In this document: one piece after another, positions 12,561 to 14,132 of the stretch
Layout: each line of letters starts with the position of its first letter
How positions within the stretch are numbered: the stretch's first letter is position 1
Source: Pirellulales bacterium
GTDB lineage: Bacteria; Planctomycetota; Planctomycetia; Pirellulales; JAICIG01
NCBI GenBank assembly: GCA_025924495.1
Contig: JAICIG010000193.1
Span: 1-14,132 of the forward strand
Length of the DNA stretch: 14,132 nt
Direction of reading: 5' to 3'
Translations under genes and position numbers: made by a program
Notes under the pieces: model-generated
The model's database searches: none
Seen by the model: only the letters and a program-made list of their open reading frames with translations
What the model was told of the DNA's origin: nothing

Positions 12561-13070
12561 GCTACACCTCCCGCGCAGTCGCAAACGCTGGCGTCGAGTC
12601 CGAGAGAAAGACCGGGCAAAGAAAGCCGGCGCTGGAGGCCGGCCGGTGCGTGAGTTGGTCTCTGGGCGCCACTCCACGGCGTGGCGCGGCCGGCAGCCGC
12701 CTGGCTGACTTGGTTGTCACCGTCTTCGGTCGTGCTGGCGGCCCACATTTCTTGCGGCCGGAGAGTTCGCGATAAGGGAGACGAAGCCCTCGTTCACGTG
12801 CCGATAGTGTACTGGTGAACACTATCTGTTGCAAGGAACTGCTAGCACAAAATCTAGCGGTTCCGCCGCCCTTGCGGGGCGACTTGTGGCGTATTTTGCC
12901 ATGCTCGAGAAGGGGCGATATTGCACGTGAAAATGCCGACGAATGGCCCTGCAGCGAAAGCTGCAAGTGGCGAAGTTTTCGACTGCGCTGCACCTCTTTT
13001 GTGCCTACTCGCGAGGAAGCGCCGACGCCGAAACTACAGCCGGCTCGCGCGTGTCTGGCATCGCCGGCGA
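12561..13070. other. 510-bp gap without a convincing gene
   Basis: No frame here has good coding features. Visible structures are the inverted repeat at 12803-12826 and a hairpin GCAGC-GAAA-GCTGC at 12951-12964 with a GNRA-type tetraloop (a TGCAGC/GCTGCA stem if extended). There is also a small CCGC-CCTT-GCGG stem near 12870. On the minus strand this is the upstream region of the 92-residue orphan and the downstream region of the glycosyltransferase. An unrecognised structured RNA is possible. Confidence 0.5.
12803..12834 (-). promoter_or_regulatory. Operator-like palindrome overlapping a possible promoter
   Basis: GATAGTGT (12803-12810) and ACACTATC (12819-12826) are exact inverse arms around 8 bases. 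On the minus strand TTGCAA (12834-12829) and TACACT (12811-12806) are 17 bases apart, so the palindrome covers the spacer and -10. This would be a regulated promoter for the 92-residue orphan, with a long leader. Confidence 0.45.
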
Positions 13071-14006
13071 CTAGTCGGGGAGTGATGCCGGCGCCAGGGC
13101 GGCGAGCAATTCGGCGACGCGCGCGTCGTAACTGCAATGCGTCTGGGCGAATTCGTAGCCGCGTCGGCGAACCGTTTCGAGCTGGCCGCGATCGTGCCGG
13201 GTGAGGTACTCTTCGAGCTTGGCGGCCATTTGTTCGGGCTTGAGCGGCAAGGCCAAAAAGTTCTCGCCCGATCGCCATCCTTCCTCGTTCATGCCGGCAA
13301 CGCTTGGACCAGCGAACAAACCGCCGTGGCCGGCGATGACGTACAAGCGGTTGCTCCAGTAGTTGGCGAAGTGCGGGTAGTGAGGTCCGACGCACAGTCG
13401 CGCCGAACGCACGAGCCGCGTCAGCTCCGCGCCGCGGCAATCATTCACATGCTGGAACCGTTCGCCGAAGCGCCGCGCCAGGGCATCAACCAACTGCTGC
13501 CGGTCGCGATACGCCGTGCCGAGAAACAGCACATCGATTTGCGGCTCCGGCTGCCAGAGGCAGTCGTGGTCGGCGTCATCGGGCGAGCCTTGCCGAACGA
13601 CGAGCGAGTTGGGCAACTCGGGCGCACTCGAGCCATCGGTCGTAATGAACCGATCGCACGCCGCGGCCACGGCCGACGCCCAGGCGAAGCGATCGGCCGC
13701 GAACTGGCGCGCCACCAGGTCGAACACCCAGCAGACGATGCTTCCGACCTGCGGCCGAACTTCATCTAGCAACTTGCAAAGCGGACCGGCCGCAGCCGGC
13801 CAATCGCCATTCGCGCCGCGAAAGCGTCCTTTGGCAAATAGCAAGCAATCGGGTCGCCGCTCCTTCGCCGCTTGCACGATCGACTCGTGCGTTTGTTCGC
13901 TCTCTTCCAGCCGGGTCACTTCGCAGCCCGCCCGCTCCAGCGCCCGCGCGATGTAGTTTTCCGTCGACCAGGAATGGGCGAACGAACCGAGATAAAGGAT
14001 GTGCAT
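13071..14006 (-). CDS. CgeB-like glycosyltransferase (GT-B fold)
   Basis: This 311-residue protein runs from ATG 14006 (a weak GGAA about 8 bases upstream). The N-terminal half is Rossmann-like: MHILYLGSFAHSWSTENYIA, ALERAGCEVTRLEE, RRPDCLLFAKG. The C-terminal half matches the glycosyl-transferase 1_2 pattern of CgeB-type proteins: IDVLFLGTAYRDRQQLVDAL, LVRSARLCVGP, then YWSNRLYVIAGHGGLFAGPS, the GEN-type sugar-nucleotide loop GENFLALP, and a helical end with LEEYLTRHD. It probably transfers a sugar in the cytoplasm to an unknown acceptor such as polysaccharide, protein or glycan. No other sugar genes are visible in the window. It is separated from the repeat-rich island by the 510-bp gap and may belong to the neighbouring chromosome. 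Confidence 0.85.
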   Translation of the reverse strand: MHILYLGSFAHSWSTENYIARALERAGCEVTRLEESEQTHESIVQAAKERRPDCLLFAKGRFRGANGDWPAAAGPLCKLLDEVRPQVGSIVCWVFDLVARQFAADRFAWASAVAAACDRFITTDGSSAPELPNSLVVRQGSPDDADHDCLWQPEPQIDVLFLGTAYRDRQQLVDALARRFGERFQHVNDCRGAELTRLVRSARLCVGPHYPHFANYWSNRLYVIAGHGGLFAGPSVAGMNEEGWRSGENFLALPLKPEQMAAKLEEYLTRHDRGQLETVRRRGYEFAQTHCSYDARVAELLAALAPASLPD

Positions 14007-14072
14007 GGTTAAGGTTCCGGGGGTTAAGGATTAAGAGGAGTGTTGTAGCGCGGGCCTTGCCAACCAACAATC

Positions 14073-14094
14073 GTAGGGTGGGCATTGCCCACCA
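14073..14094 (+). repeat. GTAGGGTGGGC hairpin repeat, third copy
   Basis: GTAGGGTGGG-CATTGCCCACCA, identical to the copy at 6091-6112. It lies upstream of the glycosyltransferase; nothing else is seen in 14007-14132. Confidence 0.75.
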
Positions 14095-14132
14095 CCACGG
14101 CTAAGCATTCTCCGGATGGAGTTCAGGGTATC

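Noticed and set aside
12815..13204. Plus-strand 129-residue frame in the 510-bp gap
   Set aside because: GTG start without a ribosome site, shadow-like composition, and it overlaps the end of the glycosyltransferase on the other strand.
12562..13440. Minus-strand 292-residue open frame
   Set aside because: It overlaps the glycosyltransferase in another frame and is Arg/Pro-rich without a domain; its N-terminal half is a shadow.

Overview
The window looks like an accessory, prophage-like island of a planctomycete, probably of the Pirellulales type. The evidence is the high GC content, a secreted serpin carrying a LEPR-XLL-like N-terminus and DUF4214 repeats, planctomycete-style intergenic palindromes (for example GGCAGACATTCTTGTCTGCC), and very dense small repeats between genes. 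No rRNA, tRNA, transposase, integrase or CRISPR array is visible. Family assignments come from motifs read by eye, not from searches.

Layout. Positions 1-5950 are read on the minus strand. The head operon (5928 down to 4050) encodes a beta-class DNA amino-methyltransferase, a small TOPRIM-like protein whose catalytic acidic residues are replaced, and a protein joining an RNA-polymerase alpha-CTD-like domain to a helix-turn-helix. These three genes overlap. Further downstream on the same strand are four envelope-type genes: a permuted papain-like (C92/YiiX-type) hydrolase, a cysteine-rich lipoprotein with a C39-like papain domain, a membrane-anchored thioredoxin-fold protein, and a small membrane protein broken by an in-frame amber codon. 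From 6394 the plus strand carries a promoter with a hairpin-rich leader, then the 720-residue serpin-DUF4214 protein. Next comes an overlapping pair: a ParB-like protein and an ABC-ATPase fused to a GNAT domain resembling phage Mom-type DNA-modifying enzymes. A 96-residue orphan and a terminase-small-subunit-like HTH protein follow. At the right end are a 92-residue orphan and a CgeB-like glycosyltransferase, both on the minus strand.

How the parts may work together. The same 16-base motif, AATAAGATAWAGTATC, lies immediately upstream of (and touching) the -10 element of the methyltransferase operon promoter (5957-5985, minus) and of a promoter at 10740-10768 (plus). This suggests that one regulator controls both blocks; the alpha-CTD/HTH protein is an obvious but unproven candidate. 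Methyltransferase, ParB and ABC-GNAT together suggest a DNA-modification module of phage origin. The large terminase and all structural phage genes are missing, so the island is a remnant, a domesticated module or a satellite.

Nearly every transcription unit between 2.7 and 11.6 kb is bounded by copies of a ~127-129 bp element whose two ends are each a hairpin, GGCAYACTCCGTRTGCC. The variable Y/R pair covaries, and in all seven complete copies one end is the CATAC type and the other the CACAC type. This repeat family, the Mom-like ABC-GNAT/ParB pair and the alpha-CTD-HTH protein with its paired operators are the observations most worth following up.
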